The translations under genes were made by a program, and so were the position numbers. A stretch of 64,000 nt of DNA from Fomes fomentarius (taxonomy: Eukaryota > Basidiomycota > Agaricomycetes > Polyporales > Polyporaceae). Positions 32,963 through 45,588 of this stretch are shown here, piece by piece; within the stretch, counting starts at the first letter, position 1; every line of letters starts with the position of its first letter. Below the pieces are notes generated by a model. That model searched no databases. It saw nothing but the letters and a program-made list of their open reading frames with translations, and was not told where the DNA came from. Location of the stretch: positions 124,001 to 188,000 of the forward strand of contig JABYQN010000013.1 in NCBI GenBank assembly GCA_022606135.1, given 5' to 3'.

Positions 32963-34809
32963 TCACTCCAACGTGGGAGGCGACCTTCCACTGCCCACCA
33001 TGACCCAAGCACCTTCACTAGTGACATCACCCACAGTCAGGAAGACAGTCGCCGGTCCCGGTGGGTACACCCGACCATTGGGAGGCGTCACGAACGTCAA
33101 GGACTTCCCGTCGGTCGCAATGGTGGCATCCATGAATACAAGACGCGCGCCCATGTGGAATCCATGAGTGGAGAAGCCGAGGTCCATGAGGGCGACTGTA
33201 ATAGACACACACATGAGGATGGGACTCAAGACCAGAAGAACAGCGCGCGTACCCTGCACCTTCGCACTGCTCCCATTCAAAGCGTCTGGAAGTGTGATCG
33301 GGACGGTGACGTTCTGCCCGTATCCCACCTTCTCTGGGATATCCAGGATCTTGGGGCGCGAAACGGACATGTACGGCGGATTCAGCATCTGCACGCGCAG
33401 CTCAGACGGGAACTTCACGTTGTCGATCAGCGTGCTGTTGTTCGGGTTACTTCCCGCGACGAGGAAGTTGCCCTGAGGCGTGAGGATCACCGAAGAGTGA
33501 TACATGCGCGCGATGCTCGAGTTCGGCATGCCCTCGTTGCTGAACCGCTGCCCGAGAGGAGCGTCTGGCGTATATATGGACGGGACAAACACCGCGTGGT
33601 CCGCATTCGAGTTTCCGACGTCGTCATGGAGGACATTGAACCCCGAGAACCCTGAGCCAGCGCCGTTTGCGAGGAGGAGCTGGCCATTGGGGATGTGCAC
33701 GAACTCGTGCATGGTGCGACCTTCCAGCATGTGATCAATCTCCCAGCCTCTCGCGATGCCCTCTGGGGTAAGCGTGATGCGCGAGCATTGGGACGAAGCG
33801 GGAATCTGGGTGGATAGGTTCGGGACTGGCGTCCTGTCGTCGATGTCGCTGCCACCGCAGATAAGAACTTCGGGGACATAGTTTGGAGGAAAGAGGGGGA
33901 GGAGGATCGCGGTGCCGTCTGTGGGGTTTGTCACGCGGACGCCATTGGGAATGTCCGGGAGAATGGTCTCAGTGTTGTTCTCGATATCGTAGATGATTGA
34001 TCGGTTGTTGGCAGCCATGAACACCTTGCCGTCTGGTAGAGCGAAGATCCTGATAACGTATTCATGAAGATCTAGCCCCATGACAGGGAAAGCGAGACCC
34101 ATACCTCGGGAACAGGTTCACGGGCAATGAACGCTCGAGGAACGCTGAAGGGCGCGGTGCATCCTCCTTCCGCGGGAAGAACTCGAAGCTATTCTCCGGA
34201 TCGATGTTGTAAAACTGCAAATTGACGTGGGAGCCTCCGACGATGAAGAGGCTCCCGTCGAAGATGCGAATCGCAGAGGGATACCAGCGCTCGACCATGA
34301 GCGTGAAGTTGGTAGGATCCTCGAAGACGGTGCAACCCTCGCCGGTAGGAGACGCACAAGGCTCGAAGATGCGAATGGCCTGGTTTCCTGGCTTGATGCT
34401 CGGATTACCGTCGTACCCCTGCTGGTCCCCACCCACGCTGACCTATTGATCAGCGGCGATCAAAGGATCAGATGAGTGATTGCACGGAGCGCGAAACAAA
34501 AGGGCTCACCATAGTACCATTGCTGAGTAGCGCTCCTCCTGCACACCAAGAGTTGGTGATGAGGTCGAGCGGGGTGAGAGCGTTGGTTTCTAGGTTCCAG
34601 ATAGCACCCCATGCAGAGTGATTATTGACCTCCAACGGGGCATCAGCAGCCCTGTCGAAGAAGAGAGCGAGGGTGGGTGAAACGATAACGGATTGTTGTA
34701 CGACAACTCCAGAAGATTGGTTCAAGAGGTCGAACGTCCACCCTGAAGATGCTAAAACGGGGCCAGCGAGACATCCGCAGAGCAGAGCGAGGATGTAGAT
34801 GAGCCCCAT
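32963..34809 (-). CDS. Glyoxal oxidase-like copper radical oxidase, copy 4
   Basis: Exons 34809-34510, 34442-34105, 34049-33253 and 33195-32963 give 555 aa. The signal peptide is [20 protein letters not shown]. The cofactor Cys lies in NSWCAGG, with ERWYPSA, RMYHSS and [10 protein letters not shown] following. The ATG at 34809 is preferred over one at 34947 because it puts the hydrophobic signal at the N-terminus. A homologue of this gene once lay in the right arm, where only about 40 bp survive (49022-49061). Confidence 0.92.
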
Positions 34810-35817
34810 CGCTCCAGAGATGGTAGCAAGGCGCCTTGTTACCCTTCCGGAGGAGTACTTGTACTCCTGAGGTGGCAGTACGTCACCTGTGAGACTCGAC
34901 CTAGTCACTACTTGAGTTGACCGGGGCTGCTGCATGCGTATATACATACTCGAGTCAGCACCATGATCACGAGAGAGCTTGGTGAGAAAGCTTCGTCCTT
35001 ACACAGCGCCGATGAAGCTTTGAGGCATTATGCAGGCAGCTTCGCTCCTGGATACAGACAGAAGTAGCCTCATAGGGTACTGACAGTGGGCAGATGGAAC
35101 CAAGAACGATGACCAAATCTGGTCACTGCAGGGTCACGCACTCCGGTGCCGCTGGTATCGAAGACAGTTGAGCGTTTCTCCCAACCATCGACAGGGGCAC
35201 TCCTTCCCAAGTAGCAGTCATATGAGCTGTGCAGCATAGACGGTGGGACACCTGTATGAAACAGAAGCATGAGCCCATACGGCAGTCGGATACTCACCAC
35301 TGTACCGGTTCAAGCGAAGTGGAGAACAGTATTGCCAAAGGTCAAAGAGTACGTTCTCCACTCGTTGTCAATGACGGTAAGGCTGACGGGTCAGCAGAAC
35401 TTGTAAATATTGAAAGTTTGAGTTGATCTCATGCCAACTTTGCTCTTGGAAGAAGTTAAGAACAAGCAGTAACAAGCGCCAGTTCATTTCGGTATACTAG
35501 ACGCCCATTCAAATTAGCCCACTCGGAGTTGCCAGCCGCGGGCCGCGGCGTCAAACGACTTGAGGTCATCCATTTGGCACTGGGTTTGCCAATCCTCGTT
35601 TCGGTTAGCCCAACGCTTGCAAAGGTCTTTTATGCTCTGATGTCTCTAGATCTAAACTGAACAAAAGCTTTTCACAGCAGGTGTCGGCTCGTCAACCGTC
35701 CAAGTTGAAGTTGACTCCAACACCGCGGCTGCGCTTGAGGTTCATATTGTACGACATAATTTCGACACGCTACAGTCCACCGTTAGCACAAGGCAACGTC
35801 AGCCTGTTTCTGCGACT
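34810..35817. other. Intergenic region; right end of left duplication arm
   Basis: The part 35250-35572 is an inverted match of 49010-48724. No gene is recognised. TATATAC near 34935 could be the copy 4 promoter. Confidence 0.45.
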
Positions 35818-37552
35818 ATGTATGAATTTTTTGCTTTTGGCGTGTCTCGTGTTCACCATATCACTCACCAGGAAACGGGGGCCGGGGAGCGAATCTGTCC
35901 CCGGCGAACATATCGCAAAGCACCGTAAGACAGCCTCTGGGAGTGACTTCTCAACCTATGAGCTCTGTCGTGCCCTCGGAACGCCGCCACCGCCTCCTGC
36001 TGCTACTGATATCACTCCACAAACCTCTCTTGTATCTACCTCTTCCGACGCACTCTCTGGACACCTCAACCACTCGATCAATGACAATGGATCCGGATCC
36101 AAGCGCGAATCCAAACTCTCGCTTGAGCCACCGCATACACCTAGTGTACCCGCCATAGCTCAAACTGCCGCCGACCTTTCTGAGCTTCTTGACTTCAGCA
36201 AAGTTGACACCAGAGAGGCGATCACCGACCGCTTCTATCAACTCGCATACAACCTGCTGCACTTCTACCGCGTCGAAATTCGCACCGCGACTGCGCATGA
36301 GCAACTAGAGCTTCTTGAACTCGAGTTCTACCTGTACAAGTCTGGTTGCCACGAAGACCCCTTCACGCACGCGAGCCCAGAGCAGAGTCAGTTGGGGCGA
36401 TGGTACGCATTTCTGTTTCAAAAGTTGATTTCTAGCCCTGACGTGTTGGCCTGTAGGTACTTCCATAGACCACCATCCCGCTTGGGTGAGCCCTGCGCGC
36501 CTTCCTCGACCACAGCCGGATATCGTGGTGGGACACGCAAAGGGCTGGATATCACCATCGGTCAGCCTCCCCCGCCAGTAATGTCCAAGTACTTCTCCCA
36601 GAGCCTCTCTGTGTCCGGACTCAATCAGGCAGCTGGCTCGTCGAGCGCGGGCAACACAAGCGTGGTACATGGCGGCATCCTTCTCCGCTCAGCCCGCCGA
36701 GTGAGCAACGGGAAGGTCATCTCAGGGCCCTCGCTCCTCGTGGACGAGATTCTCCGTCTCAGCCGCGCATCCGAGATCCTCGAACTCGTCACCGTCAACT
36801 GGAACGGCAACATCTCCGCCTTCCCTCCCGGTCCTTCCTCCACCCTACCCAACAATCCGCACGACAACCCTTCGACGATGTACCTCGTCCGCGCACCCGC
36901 CTCTAGCACCCCTTCCGCTTCCACCTCTGCCTCTGCCGCTATGACTCAGAGCAACCCAACCACGGACAAGGACACCCTCGTCCGCGCTAAACGGCGCATA
37001 TTTCTCTCCCCGCGCATCGGACTCGACATCTCCCACCCAGCCGTCGCGGCCTGCACACCCTCTCCCCTCGCCCACCCGCGCACGCTCTACATCGCACGGC
37101 CCTACCGCTTCTACGTCTGCCCGCACCTCCTCACCGCGAACGGGCGCGGGCAGACGTTCGTGGGCGTGTACGACGCGGTGGTCGAGAAGGGGCGCTGCGA
37201 GGACGACAGCGAGCTGGTTGGGGAGGTCGTGAAGCTGTCGGGCGTCAAGGGGGTCACGGCGATGAAGTACCTGGCGGAGTTCCGGAAGGGTCTTGATTCT
37301 GGTGCGAGCGAGGATGGAGACAAAGAGACGGAGGGCGGGGATGTGGAGGCGTCGAAGGAACTGAAGGAGTGGATAGGGCCGAAGGGGAAGACAGTCACAT
37401 CTTCGGTTATGGTGTGGTTGAAGATGATTGGGACATTGAGGAGAGTGCTAGCTGCTTCGAAGTCTGCTGCAAGCGGCTTGGACCGGGCAGAGGGACCAAG
37501 CTCTGCGCATCCGTCTGCCTCCCCATTGGTTAACGCGCGACCTTGGACGTGA
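35818..37552 (+). CDS. Unrecognised 560-aa basidiomycete-type protein
   Basis: The main exon 35872-37552 codes for 559 aa. A 52-nt GTATGA...CAG intron (35820-35871) precedes it and, if used, joins AT to G and makes an ATG; an unspliced ATG at 35822 is the alternative. The protein starts with a basic, Ser/Pro-rich disordered stretch. A helical domain follows (about 110-190, including ITDRFYQLAYNLLHFYR) with a GRWYAFLFQKL segment, then GYRGGTRKGLDITIG, a Ser/Thr-rich linker, and a C-terminal domain with RPYRFYVCPHLLTANG and GVKGVTAMKYLAEF. Sequences of this kind appear to recur in basidiomycetes, but I cannot name a family or function. Confidence 0.6.
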
Positions 37553-37751
37553 TTTTGTTCACGAGTATAGTATCATAGCAGGCGTCTTCTACACCTACCC
37601 CACAAACTCCCTTCTTGCACACCCTATTTCATGTCCATATACCTCATACTAGCCCAATAATTTACAGTAGATACCTCCCTCGTGCCACCTAGATTGTATA
37701 TACAGCACGTAACTCCGTATTGGAATCGTACGCTCCTCATACATCAACCCA

Positions 37752-40480
37752 TCACGCCAGATACCGCCCAATTTTCCTGAAATACACCCTAACCCTCCTC
37801 CCTTGCGAGATATCGTCCACATCGCGCTTTGCGCGTTCCACAGCCTCCTCCTCGCGGATCCGCACGCCTTCTCCCGGGGGCCAGACAGCGTCCGTGTCGA
37901 GGTCGACGTCTTTGAGCGGGACAAAGTGCTGCCGTTGCTTGAGCCAGAGGCGTTCGTAGAGCCAGTAGCCGGCGTAGCAGAGGATGTAGATCGCGAGGCC
38001 GATGTACGTCGCGACGACGTTCTGCACAGAACGAATATGAGCATGCGTATGTGCACCTGAGGAGAACAGAGACAAGGATATCTACCCTGGGGCTGAACGG
38101 CTCCTGCACGACCGCTGCATATCCCTGCGCGATGAACATGAGCGTCGCCAGTACGACAGTTAGGATCGGGAGCACGGGGAAGAGCGGTTGGCGGTAGGGT
38201 AGGTCAGTGAGGGTACGGCCCTGGGCCTTCCACGCGGCGCGGAAGCGGAGGGAGATCACGCCGATGGTGGCCCAGACAAGGAGGGCGGAAATGCCAGTAA
38301 GGTTAAGGAGCCAGGAGAAGACGATGCCTTCGCTCCAGATGCTCGTCAGAAAGGTCACGAACGACACCGCAAGCGAGAGGCTAGAAGGGGTAGTGAGCAC
38401 CTTGCGGGAGATAGCGTGAAGGAAGAGAAGGGAGAGATGTAGACGTACAAGAGTGCGGGTACAGGGACACCGCGCGAGTTGACCCAGCCGAAGATGCGCG
38501 GAGCCTGGCCGGAGCGGGCGAGCGAGAGGAGCATGCGTGAGCTCGCGTAGAAGCATGAGTTCGTCGCGGAGAGCACCGCGGTCAACAGCACCGCGTTGAT
38601 CACATGCGCCGCAGCCCCAAACCCTGCCCGCATGAACACAACCGTCAGCGGCGACGCTGCGACGTCCGAATCTACAACACAACAGTCAGCTGTTCGTTTG
38701 TTCTCCGAGTGGGCTGGGAGGAAGAGAGGGCGACATACCTTCAGAAGCGGATAGGAGTGTAGGGTCCTGGTAGTTGATGCAGAGACCGATCGTGAGGATT
38801 GTGAGGATGTAGAAGAAGAGGATCCGGAAGAACGTCGCCCGGACGGCGCGCGGGACGGACTTGTGCGGGCTCGCACTCTCCCCCGCGGCGAGCGAGACAA
38901 GCTCGACGCCACCGTACGAGTAGAACGCGTAGACGAAGGTCTGTGCAAATGTGCTAAAGCCGCCGATGAATGCCTGCCCGTCGTGGAAGTTCGCGAGGCC
39001 CTGTGCGTGTGCCAAGGTATTTTTAGGTCAGCTTAGGGTTCTGACTGGACTTCGACGGACCATGACAGGATGGGGAATGGAGAGGTGCGGGAACGGGTAC
39101 GGAGACGGCGAGGGGCGGGTTAAACGGTAAGAGGAGGGTAGAAGGAGAACGTACGGGGCCAGGATGTCCGCGAACGCCGCCCCAGTCGTAGATGAGGCCG
39201 ACGAAGATAAAGACAATGATCATTAGGACTTTGATCATTGCAAACCAGTACTCAGATTCGCCTGGACATGTAGTAGAACGTTATTAGCAGGAGTGAGTCT
39301 CGTGAGCGAGAGACCGCGCACCATACACCCGTACGTGAATCAGCTGCATCGCAAAAATAGGCAGAATAATCATTAGGGCATACTGCCATGGGGCAATGTG
39401 TGGGTTCCAGTACTGTGCGAGCCCCCAGAGTCAGGGACAAGTGCGGGCGCATGAAGGTGAACAGCCGTACGTACCTGTAGGATCACTGCTGCCGCTGTCA
39501 ACTCGCTCGCTGTGTGGAATGGTCAGCATGCGAAGGTTGGAGGACAGGCCTGTAGACTAACGGATCGAGAAACTCCTGCAACGGCGGACATGGGCCGTCA
39601 TGAGCAGAGGGAACAGGAATGATGAGATGTACAAGCGTACCATTGTAGCCAGTAGTTCCAACCTACGTCCCAGCTGTGAGTGGTGGTGACCATTATTGAG
39701 ATCGTGGACGTACCAAGTGTAAAGCCAAGTGCAGGAGAGACGAAACGAGTACCAAAGACGGCGAATGTCCCAGAGACCGGAATGTAGGCGGCCATCTCGC
39801 CTCTTTGATGCGTGAAAATATGTATATATGACAAGGCAGATGCACTCACAAAGAAATGACGACACCATAGCAGAAGAGGCCTACAACGAAGTAGGACAAG
39901 AGGGCGCTGGCCGGACCGGCAAGAGCGATAGCCTTGCGGGGGTTCAGTATAACATCTCGATGTAAGCTCCGTTCAGACTGACCGATCCAGCACTGAGGAA
40001 TATCCCAGTCCCAATTGTTCCTCCAAGGGCTTCAGACACATACCGAGTCAGACCGGAGAGCCATCCACACTCCGGGCACCGTCGACTTTGCACCGTGCTA
40101 TAGGCGGCTTACAGGCGTGCATTTTGGCGAAGTTTCACTATTGCATGACTATCGACTACCTATCCGCTTTTTGCCTGTGCACGTTCCTATAGGCCGCCTG
40201 TCGCACGGGCCTTCGTCTGCCGTGCCAGGTGATGCTGGATCAAAGTGCAGTGGTACTCACCGATCATTGTGAGGTGCCTACTCTGCATGGCCCTCTTGGT
40301 CTGGTACGTCGCGGATGCATCTCCAGTAAGGACGCGTTTCCACAGAGGTTTGTGCGCGACATTGTCAACTGAGTCAGACGCAGAGCCTTTCTCGAGTGTG
40401 TCGGCACTCGGGAGCTTCTCGTTGGGGTCGTCACCGGAAGTCCAAGACGCAGGGCGCGTCTCTGGAAAGTTGGAGGCCAT
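37752..40480 (-). CDS. Amino-acid permease (YAT/APC family)
   Basis: Thirteen exons can be joined: 40480-40261, 40029-39983, 39932-39850, 39802-39714, 39662-39641, 39575-39562, 39509-39475, 39412-39322, 39261-39155, 39000-38739, 38671-38449, 38380-38086, 38021-37752. The total of 1758 nt gives 585 aa. The cytosolic N-tail leads into RHLTMIALGGTIGTGIFLSAGS, the helix-1 signature of yeast-type permeases. GEMAAYIPVSGTFAVFGTRF and the GGVELVSLAAGES signature follow, with about twelve membrane segments in all. It is a plasma-membrane proton symporter for amino acids; specificity cannot be read. Two exons are only 22 and 14 nt long. Confidence 0.9.
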
Positions 40481-40853
40481 GGCGAGCCGCCTGGGAGAAG
40501 ACGATGGCGGTCGGGAAGAACGAAGAGTCGACGAGCATGGCCATTGACTTCGGTGTCTCGGAATCGCAAATTGAACGCTTCTTATGCCAGAAATTGCGAA
40601 ACCGCGTCTGACCGTCCCGGCTACGGGGTCCTCACTTGCCGTTCCGCCGGTGCCAGGGGGCGCTCAGGTTCCGGGGAAGTCCGCAAGGCGATCGGGTCGG
40701 AGATTCGGGGCGGGACGAGTAATCTTATCTTATCTCTGAGAGATGAATGGCTCTATTAAGTATTAGTGCGGCCTCCGCTCTCTTGTCTCATCTCTCCCCC
40801 AGCTTTCCCCTGTTCCGTCTCTTCCCCGTGCCCCATCGACCCCACATATCCAG
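40481..40853. other. Divergent promoter region
   Basis: This 373-bp stretch is shared by the minus-strand permease and the plus-strand transcription factor. No defined site was recognised. GATAAGATAAGATTA (minus strand, about 40720-40735) holds two tandem GATAAG motifs, the type bound by nitrogen-regulatory GATA factors. Confidence 0.4.
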
Positions 40854-43800
40854 ATGAAGGACGGAAAACAACGTGTAAAGCCTGATACCGGCGCCCCATC
40901 AGGCCGCGGCACGTACGCAAAGCAGGCCTGCAGTCACTGCAGAAAAAGGTATGCCTACCCCGCATTTTCCGAATATGGCTCCTCACCATCTGCGACGCTC
41001 TCAATCAAGGAAAAGCAAGTGTGATGGGAGGGCACCAGTCTGTGGGCCTTGCGAGAAGGCTGGACGTGCTGCAGAGGTACGTGTAACTTGATCATTCATC
41101 TACTGCCTCTCATTCATTATTCCCCTTCTCCACCATCACGACTCTTCTCCACCATCACGACTCTTCTCCACCATTGCGATTCTTCTCCACCATTGCGACT
41201 CTTCTCCACCATTACGACTCCATTCCATCCCACGAATGAACACAACGCGCATCACTGGTTTCACTGCACTTTTATGCCTCTATTGGTCCGACTTTCATTT
41301 CTCCTTTTCGCTGGGCCTACTGTCGCCGTGCTCGTCAAATACAACACATCTGACTGGCTGGCCGACCTCTGCTCTGTTTCTGCGGTTGATTGCTCTGCAC
41401 CACCTATTGGCTTTACCTGCTTCATAATTCACCGTGATCAGTGTACCTGGGGCAAAGAAACGGCCAAGAAGGCGCGCACACAACAACATTTCGAATCTCT
41501 GGAAAACTACATCCGTGCACTGGAAGCCAAAGTCAAAGACCTCCAGGCCGACCTCGAGCACTGTCGACAAAATCACGGCGGTCCCTCTCCCGCTGCCTCC
41601 TCTGATGCTGGTCTCCACGCCTCTACCTCCCTACTCCCCAGGCGCGAGTCATCAGAACCGGAAATACCCACCGATGACGAAGGACACACCACAACTACCA
41701 GCGACTCGGATATAGAGCATCTCATTTCCCCCACACGACATCTTCTGGTACGTGCTTACCCCTCATCTGTCATTTCTGTGTTTTTTTTCGCGCCCTCGGA
41801 TGCTTCCCGAAATCATTTCTCTTCTCCCGTTGGGCCGAGCCCATGTCCTCGCCCTTGCCCCGCATTCCATTTCTCCTCCCTCCGGGTAATGCCTATCTCT
41901 CCACATCGCTGTGCACTTGTCGTGATGCTGTGGAGCTCCGCGAATGTTCTCAGCTATAGGGCATGCGCGGTCTCGGTATGCCCAGCCTTCGTCAGCTGGT
42001 CCATGGAGTAGACGCCAGGAGTTCCTTCTACTCGAACGCCACACCATGCAGCATCTTACGTTAGGTGGTAGACGCATGGCTTGAGACCGTCTATACACCT
42101 GAGGCGTCTCCTTCTCTGCGATGAGTAGACACTCGTCGTGCAGGATATGGTGTCTCACGTCACGTATCTCTCTACTTCCACGGAGACGCAGCGTTGCCAT
42201 CGATGCGCATCCCAGCACGCTGCGGATGATTGGGAGCGGCGTTCCGAGAGCTAGTCCGCGCTACCATTCGCTCGAGCGCACCAACCCCGGTGTTCCCCGC
42301 GCTCCATCACAGAAGCCGTCGTTATGGTTAGACTCTGGTAAAGGCATAAGCGCGAAAGGCATCCGTGCTCATTCACCCGACGATCGTCGACGGACCGCAC
42401 AGCACCACTACTCGAATGCATAGCTTGAGACCGTCTATGCACCTGAGGCGTGTCCTTCTTTGACACTCATCATGCAGCATATGGTGTCTCACGTCGTATA
42501 AGCCGTATCTCTCTACCTCTATGGTGACACAGCGTTGTCATCGATGCGCATCCAAGTGCGCTGCGGATGTGTCATGGGAGCGGCGATCGTTTAGGTGGTC
42601 CGCGCTACCATTCGCTCGAGCGCACCAACCCCGGTGTTCCTTGCGCTCCATCGCAGAAGCCGTTGTTATGGTTAGACTCTGGATAATCTGGAAAAGGCAT
42701 AAACGGGAAAGGCAGGGGGAGCACTTTCCGTCACCTGACGATCGTCCTCGACGAATTACGACGGGCAACGGACTTTTGATCTTCCTTGTATTCGGCATTC
42801 CGGACCTGAATAGTTTGGCATTTCCTGAACAGGAGACCAATTTTGGTCATCCCGGGGAGGAGCTTTTGCCATTGCCCGTCCGTCGTGAACGTAAGCTGGT
42901 CCTATCTTCGCGTCTTCGCGTCGCAGAACAGTGGACTCGTGCAATGCGGGAGGGTACGCACAGATGTGGTGCCCAATTGGTTAAACACACCAAGCAATCA
43001 TGCTCAAATTCGTTGATTTTCGGAGAATACCACATGGGGAGATTAGAAGGGACCGTTATAATTCACACCAGATCGGGATCGTCCATGTTCGCCCCGTACA
43101 TACTCCTGATCTACGTCACTGACTCCGTTCACAGCTACAAGATACCGACCTAGAGTACCATGGACCAACCTCGGTATGGAGACTCGGCGCAGCACAGCGT
43201 TCATCGCCGGCCGCCAGCGAAGCCAAGAGCTCCGCGTCCCCGGAGCCCCAGCCCGCCGCGCCAACCACGTACCTTGACTGGTCACGACATCTCCCTCCAG
43301 AAGTCCCGCTCTCGCGCCCCGAACACGACCGACTGATGGAAATTCTGTGCAAGTTCCACATGTCCTGGGGCCTCCGCATGATCCCCGAGTTGTATCTGCG
43401 GGACATGCACCGCGCCCTCAGCCTCCCGCCGAACGCGCCTCAACCGAAGTCCGCGCACTACAGCCCGATGCTGCACAACGCCGCTTTGGCGCTGGCGATA
43501 TCGTTCTCGGACGACCCTGCGTTGAACAATCTGCGGACGAAGAGGGCATTCTCGACAAGGGCGAAGAGCTACATCGACGCGGACTGCCAGAAGCCGACGA
43601 TTGCGACCGTTACGGCCTTCACAACACTTGCGATTTTCCACTCGACGTGTGGGGAGCAGGGTCTGGGCTACTTGTATATGGGCATGGCTGGACGTATAAC
43701 TCAAGCACGTGAGTACTTATCGGATTAAATGGCCAACTCAGTGACAGAGGCTAACACATCGTTGAAGTGGGACTGAAGACCGAATGCTCGTCCTGGGTGA

Positions 43801-45588
43801 ACAAGGGCATCATCAGTCAAGCAGACATGCTCGACCGCAACTGGGCGTATTGGACGGTGTACTCGCAGGACATCCTCTGGTCGCTGTACGTCGGGCGCGA
43901 GTGCTGCATCTTCCCGCATAAGGAGCGGCCGTTCCCGATCCCGTACATTGGGAGCGAACTCGACACGGCGCCGTGGTATTGGGCGCCGAGTAAGATGCCG
44001 CCTCAGCCGAGCTATATCGTGCGTACGTTCGAGCAGAGCTGCGAGCTGATGATCATTGGTAGGAGGGTGTTTGATTTCCTGTAAGTTGGCGTTCCTCCAA
44101 TTGTGCCACGAAAGACGGGATTTATCACGACTGTGTACGTAGCAACAGCTTGGGACCTGGGTCGAAGCGGGAAGGCGCTTTGCAGCAGGTCAGCGAGCTT
44201 GAGTGAGTATCCTTTCGTGTGGTGCTCAGTGTGTATCCGTTCTGATATCGGTCCCAGCATCCAATTGAACAACTGGAAGGACGGGCTCACACCCGAAGTG
44301 GACCTCACTGCTGCAAGCCGTCCGAACGCGCTTCCACATCGACTTATGCTGCACCTCGTTTACTGGTGGACGCTATTGCTCCTGCATCGACCGTTCTACC
44401 GCAGGACACGAGTCGGCAATACAGGACCAGAGATTGATCATGTAAAGGTGCGATTCGCCTTCATTCAGTAAGTGCACTGGGGAATTCTCACTTCGATCGC
44501 TGTAGCTGTGCAATCGAGCCAGCGACAACATCATGCTCTTGCTTGGGATCTGGAGCGAGAAGTACACTCTTCGCTACCTCCCGGTCACACTCTTGCAGGT
44601 GATCTACTGCGCGGGCACGTCCTACATCCTCTCAGCAGTGCAAGCCACGTCCGGCCCTCGTCTTGGCCGCGTCGCACTCAGCACCGCGCTCTCCCATGCA
44701 GAACAGTGTATACGGTACCTTCTCGTCGCAGGCAAATCATACGACTGCGCCAACGAAATCGCGAGCATCCTCTCGAACTTGCTCTATGATCAACTCCAGC
44801 CGCGGCTGCTTGCGCGCACGCTGGAGCCGAAGGACGTACTCCCACCAGCACCCCTGCCAGGGTCTGCACAGGATCGCGACCTTGCACAACGCCAAAATCA
44901 GAACAACATGACGAACGGTTCGTCGTCCGAGGCCGCTGCGGACGCACTCTCGCTCGCGACGACGCTCTCGAACCTTGACACGCTCCGAGATCAGTGCCGC
45001 TTCCAAGTCGCTGCGAACTCGCAGCAGTCGCCAGTCTCCTGGGGCGCCTCCGTCCGTACCGGCCTTTCCCTCTTCCCCGTGTCCCAGCTCCCGTCCTCAT
45101 CAACCGCCTCCACATCCTCACCTATATCACGATTCGGCACGTACCCGTTCGACCGCGATGCTGGCCAGAGCCAAAGTCAGAATCAGAGCCAGCTGACACG
45201 ACTGCCCGAGGACATCGACATGGACTACGGGCTGGGCGGTATAGATGTGAGCATGATGACAGGCCAGCCGATCTCAAATCGGCCGTACGTGTCGTTCGGG
45301 ATCCCAGAGCTTGTCGGAAGCTTCGCAGACATCGACGCTCCGCCGTTTGACCCCCAGTTGCATTCGGCCACCGCATCGGGACAGCAGCAAATGCAGCGCA
45401 ATCAGGGCCAGGGCCAGCCTCAGCCTGGACAGGTGCAGGGCGGAGGAGGACCGTTGTCTCAATCTATGCACCTGGATTTCAGTGCGGACGAGCTTGCGGT
45501 CATGGACCAGATCCTCAGGCAGCAGTTCGCGCAGGGATTGGACTACGGGATGCCTCAAAGCCAGACGAGGTACAATCCGCTGCAGTGA
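40854..45588 (+). CDS. Zn2Cys6 transcription factor with fungal-specific middle homology domain
   Basis: Eight exons (40854-40948, 41010-41076, 41442-41747, 43135-43708, 43768-44080, 44143-44202, 44258-44447, 44506-45588) give 895 aa. The binuclear zinc cluster has Cys26, 29, 36, 43, 46 and 55 (CSHCRKRKSKC, then CGPC), and a coiled-coil segment (LENYIRALEAKVKDLQADL) for dimerisation follows. The middle homology domain (about 300-560) has HYSPMLHNAALALAISF and NWAYWTVYSQDILWSLYVGR. The C-terminus is Gln/Ser/Gly-rich with an acidic DLDFSADELAVMDQIL-like end that could activate transcription. The layout resembles XlnR/Gal4-type regulators. The third intron (1387 nt) is exceptional and holds a tandem repeat. 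Whether it controls the adjacent oxidases or permease is unknown. Confidence 0.92.
41125..41219. repeat. Minisatellite, five 19-bp units
   Basis: Five head-to-tail copies of CTTCTCCACCATCACGACT with single-base variants lie in the second intron of the transcription factor gene, which is about 365 nt long. Confidence 0.9.
42068..42765. repeat. Two imperfect tandem units of about 350 bp within an intron
   Basis: The units begin at about 42068 and 42421 with GCTTGAGACCGTCTAT. Both contain ATATGGTGTCTCACGTC, GCTACCATTCGCTCGAGCGC, CCAACCCCGGTGTTCC and GTTATGGTTAGACTCTGG in the same order. They lie in the 1387-nt third intron of the transcription factor gene and have no coding sense. Confidence 0.85.

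Larger units (their letters stand above)
28331..35572 (+). repeat. Left arm of a large inverted segmental duplication
   Basis: This arm matches the reverse complement of 48724-53214 in the same order of landmarks: the 3' flank of copy 3 against that of copy 6, both genes, their promoters (30760-31030 against 50520-50772), the blocks at 31.8-32.05, 32.28-32.45 and 32.6-32.9 kb, and 35.25-35.57 kb. Extra here are copy 4 and a MITE-like element. The arm ends at CTTGAGGTCATCCA. Confidence 0.85.

Noticed and set aside
34510..34947. Upstream start at 34947 for glyoxal oxidase copy 4
   Set aside because: It would add 46 mostly polar residues in front of the signal peptide; the ATG at 34809 fits the other copies.
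37789..38682. 297-aa minus-strand open frame
   Set aside because: It reads through permease introns in another frame; the spliced permease model explains the region.
41125..41219. Regular short repeats resembling a CRISPR array
   Set aside because: Units are directly adjacent with no spacers, in a eukaryotic intron; this is a minisatellite.
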